Shown here: piece by piece, positions 6,113 through 6,903 of the stretch
Layout: every line of letters starts with the position of its first letter
Position numbering within the stretch: the stretch's first letter is position 1
The notes under the pieces: generated by a model
The model's database searches: none
The model's input: the letters and a program-made list of their open reading frames with translations, nothing else
Told to the model about the DNA's origin: nothing
Program-made: the position numbers and the translations under genes
DNA from: Bacteroidales bacterium
GTDB lineage: Bacteria > Bacteroidota > Bacteroidia > Bacteroidales > UBA4181
Direction of reading: 5' to 3'
DNA length: 6,903 bases
Assembly (NCBI GenBank): GCA_031264715.1
Contig: JAISDP010000222.1
Location: forward strand, 1-6,903

Positions 6113-6515
6113 TGCTTTCAATCCTCATTTGGTGGATACGCTGGTCTTTCATGTATATGTATACACGATACAGGACTTTCCCGTGCAACTCTCCTATGAA
6201 ATATTGTGTATTGTCCTTGTCGGAAGCGTGTAACTCGTTGTAGTTGAACTTTCCGTTTGCCGAAGCATTGTTATTGAAAAAAGTCTTCAGGATTTGTTCC
6301 GCCTGGGATTTTCCGTAAACACCCTGACTTTCGCTAAAGATCAATTCGACAGACGAGTTGAAATATTTGCTGATAGTTTTGGCATCACAACACTTCAAAG
6401 CTTGAACGATTTCATTAGGCAGCTTGGGTGCATACGCCTTTGTTTCATGAACAGCGCCCCGTAAACTTACCACAATACACAACGAGCTTATGACCAATAT
6501 TTTCTTAAAAATCAT
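6105..6515 (-). CDS. Secreted DUF4783 (NTF2-like) family protein
   Basis: A 136-residue protein with a Sec signal peptide: basic FKK, hydrophobic core about residues 6-18, and likely cleavage after AYA at 29. No lipobox cysteine is present, so it should be released to the periplasm or beyond. The mature part matches the DUF4783 pattern known to me from Bacteroidota: an N-terminal helix (LPNEIVQALKCCDAKTISKYF), then VELIF, GVYGKSQAEQILKTFF, and a C-terminal YIYMKDQRIHQMRIE strand pair. The fold is expected to be NTF2-like, with unknown ligand or activity. The ATG at 6515 directly precedes the signal peptide. The stop lies 8 bases inside nadC, so the two form one transcription unit. The adjacent pair CC (42-43) is unusual for an exported protein. 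Confidence 0.87.
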   Translation of the reverse strand: MIFKKILVISSLCIVVSLRGAVHETKAYAPKLPNEIVQALKCCDAKTISKYFNSSVELIFSESQGVYGKSQAEQILKTFFNNNASANGKFNYNELHASDKDNTQYFIGELHGKVLYRVYIYMKDQRIHQMRIESND

Positions 6516-6829
6516 CCGAAAACAATTTAAAAACTACTCATGCTTTTTTGATAGATTCCCTCAAAAATTGAACCAAAAAATTTTGAGATGCTTTATCCCT
6601 TTTACGCATATAAACTTAAATAGTTACCTTTTTGTCGGGAAAATATCTCGACACGAGGTGATGGAGCGGACAGACAATCTACATTCGGAAAAAAATAAAA
6701 GGCGGGGATTATCGGTAAACGGACGGTCGGGGCGCGTGAATTGTGAAATGTAAAAATATCTGTGCGCCATATTGGAAAAATCCCGTAATTTCGTGCCTCC
6801 ATTTGTTAATCAATTCCAATTGTTATAAT
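6516..6829. other. Divergent intergenic region
   Basis: 314 AT-rich bases between the starts of the DUF4783 gene (minus) and a lipoprotein gene (plus); it should hold both promoters. An imperfect inverted repeat, CTCAAAA (6560-6566) with TTTTGAG (6581-6587), lies 45 bases before the DUF4783 start. A short hairpin CTCG-ACA-CGAG occurs near 6648-6658. For the plus gene, TTG at 6772-6774 and TCCATTTG at 6798-6805 (one mismatch to TAnnTTTG) are 23 bases apart, a weak promoter candidate. Open frames here (6490-6753 plus, 6602-6802 minus) lack protein-like content. I see no RNA gene. Confidence 0.5.
6772..6805 (+). promoter_or_regulatory. Weak candidate promoter of the lipoprotein gene
   Basis: TTG (6772-6774) and TCCATTTG (6798-6805) fit the Bacteroidota -33/-7 layout with one mismatch in the -7 box and 23-base spacing. 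The ATG follows 24 bases later. An alternative -7 box, TAATTTCG at 6786-6793, also has one mismatch but no matching -33. Confidence 0.25.
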
Positions 6830-6903
6830 ATGTCAAAAATTAAATTTAGTCTAATATCCTTGCTGGCTTGCATGGCGGTAGCCGCAAGTTTTTCCGGTTG
6901 CAA
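6830..6903 (+). CDS. Lipoprotein signal peptide, gene cut by right edge
   Basis: ATG at 6830 begins a frame that stays open to the window edge: 24 complete codons. The peptide has a basic N terminus (MSKIKF), a hydrophobic core (SLISLLACMAVAAS) and a lipobox FSGC with the acceptor cysteine at residue 24, so it is a signal peptidase II substrate exported and lipidated in the cell envelope. The residue after Cys is Lys or Asn (codon AA-). The mature domain is outside the window, so function is unknown. Confidence 0.85.
   Translation, partial: MSKIKFSLISLLACMAVAASFSGC

Noticed and set aside
6490..6802. Overlapping open frames on both strands in the divergent intergenic region
   Set aside because: They lack domain signatures and show random-like composition, and they lie where the promoters of the flanking genes are expected.

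Overview
The window looks like a chromosomal stretch from a member of the Bacteroidota, most likely order Bacteroidales. The basis is an NTF2-like DUF4783 protein next to nadC, a Bacteroidota-style serine hydroxymethyltransferase, A-rich translation starts without clear Shine-Dalgarno sequences, and upstream boxes that fit the Bacteroidota -7 promoter consensus TAnnTTTG. The genus cannot be named from this sequence alone.

Layout from left to right. (1) Positions 1-800, plus strand: the 3' part of a WG-repeat protein that runs off the left edge. Its repeats form a higher-order two-module array with one irregular short spacing. (2) Positions 801-1065: a convergent intergenic region with two adjacent hairpins, the larger resembling a REP or MITE-type palindrome. 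(3) Positions 1066-2385, minus: an NtrC-type sigma-54-dependent response regulator with a divergent sigma-54 contact loop (GSFTSA instead of GAFTGA) and no sensor kinase in the window. It has a TAnnTTTG box so close to its ATG that the mRNA could be leaderless. (4) Positions 2473-3552, minus: a Fic-family (AMPylation) enzyme with an N-terminal inhibitory motif, an LGV repeat linker and a C-terminal winged helix. (5) Positions 3553-3882: about 330 bases with no established gene but several short overlapping minus-strand frames, one of which (39 aa) reads like protein. (6) Positions 3883-5163, minus: glyA. (7) Positions 5202-5233: a strong intrinsic terminator that separates nadC from glyA. (8) Positions 5264-6112, minus: nadC, overlapping by 8 bases the end of (9) a secreted DUF4783 protein at 6105-6515, minus. 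(10) Positions 6516-6829: a divergent intergenic region. (11) From 6830, plus strand: the first 24 codons of a lipoprotein, cut by the right edge.

Functionally, DUF4783-nadC is a compact two-gene transcription unit (NAD synthesis plus a small exported protein). glyA (one-carbon and glycine metabolism) is probably transcribed separately. The Fic enzyme and the response regulator are codirectional regulatory genes, but nothing shows that they act together. Most of the window is ordinary housekeeping and regulatory sequence; I see no convincing new defence or mobile system. The points most worth a second look are the regulator's altered sigma-54 loop, its possible leaderless start, the REP-like hairpin pair, the expandable 12-bp repeat in fic, and the unexplained interval after glyA.
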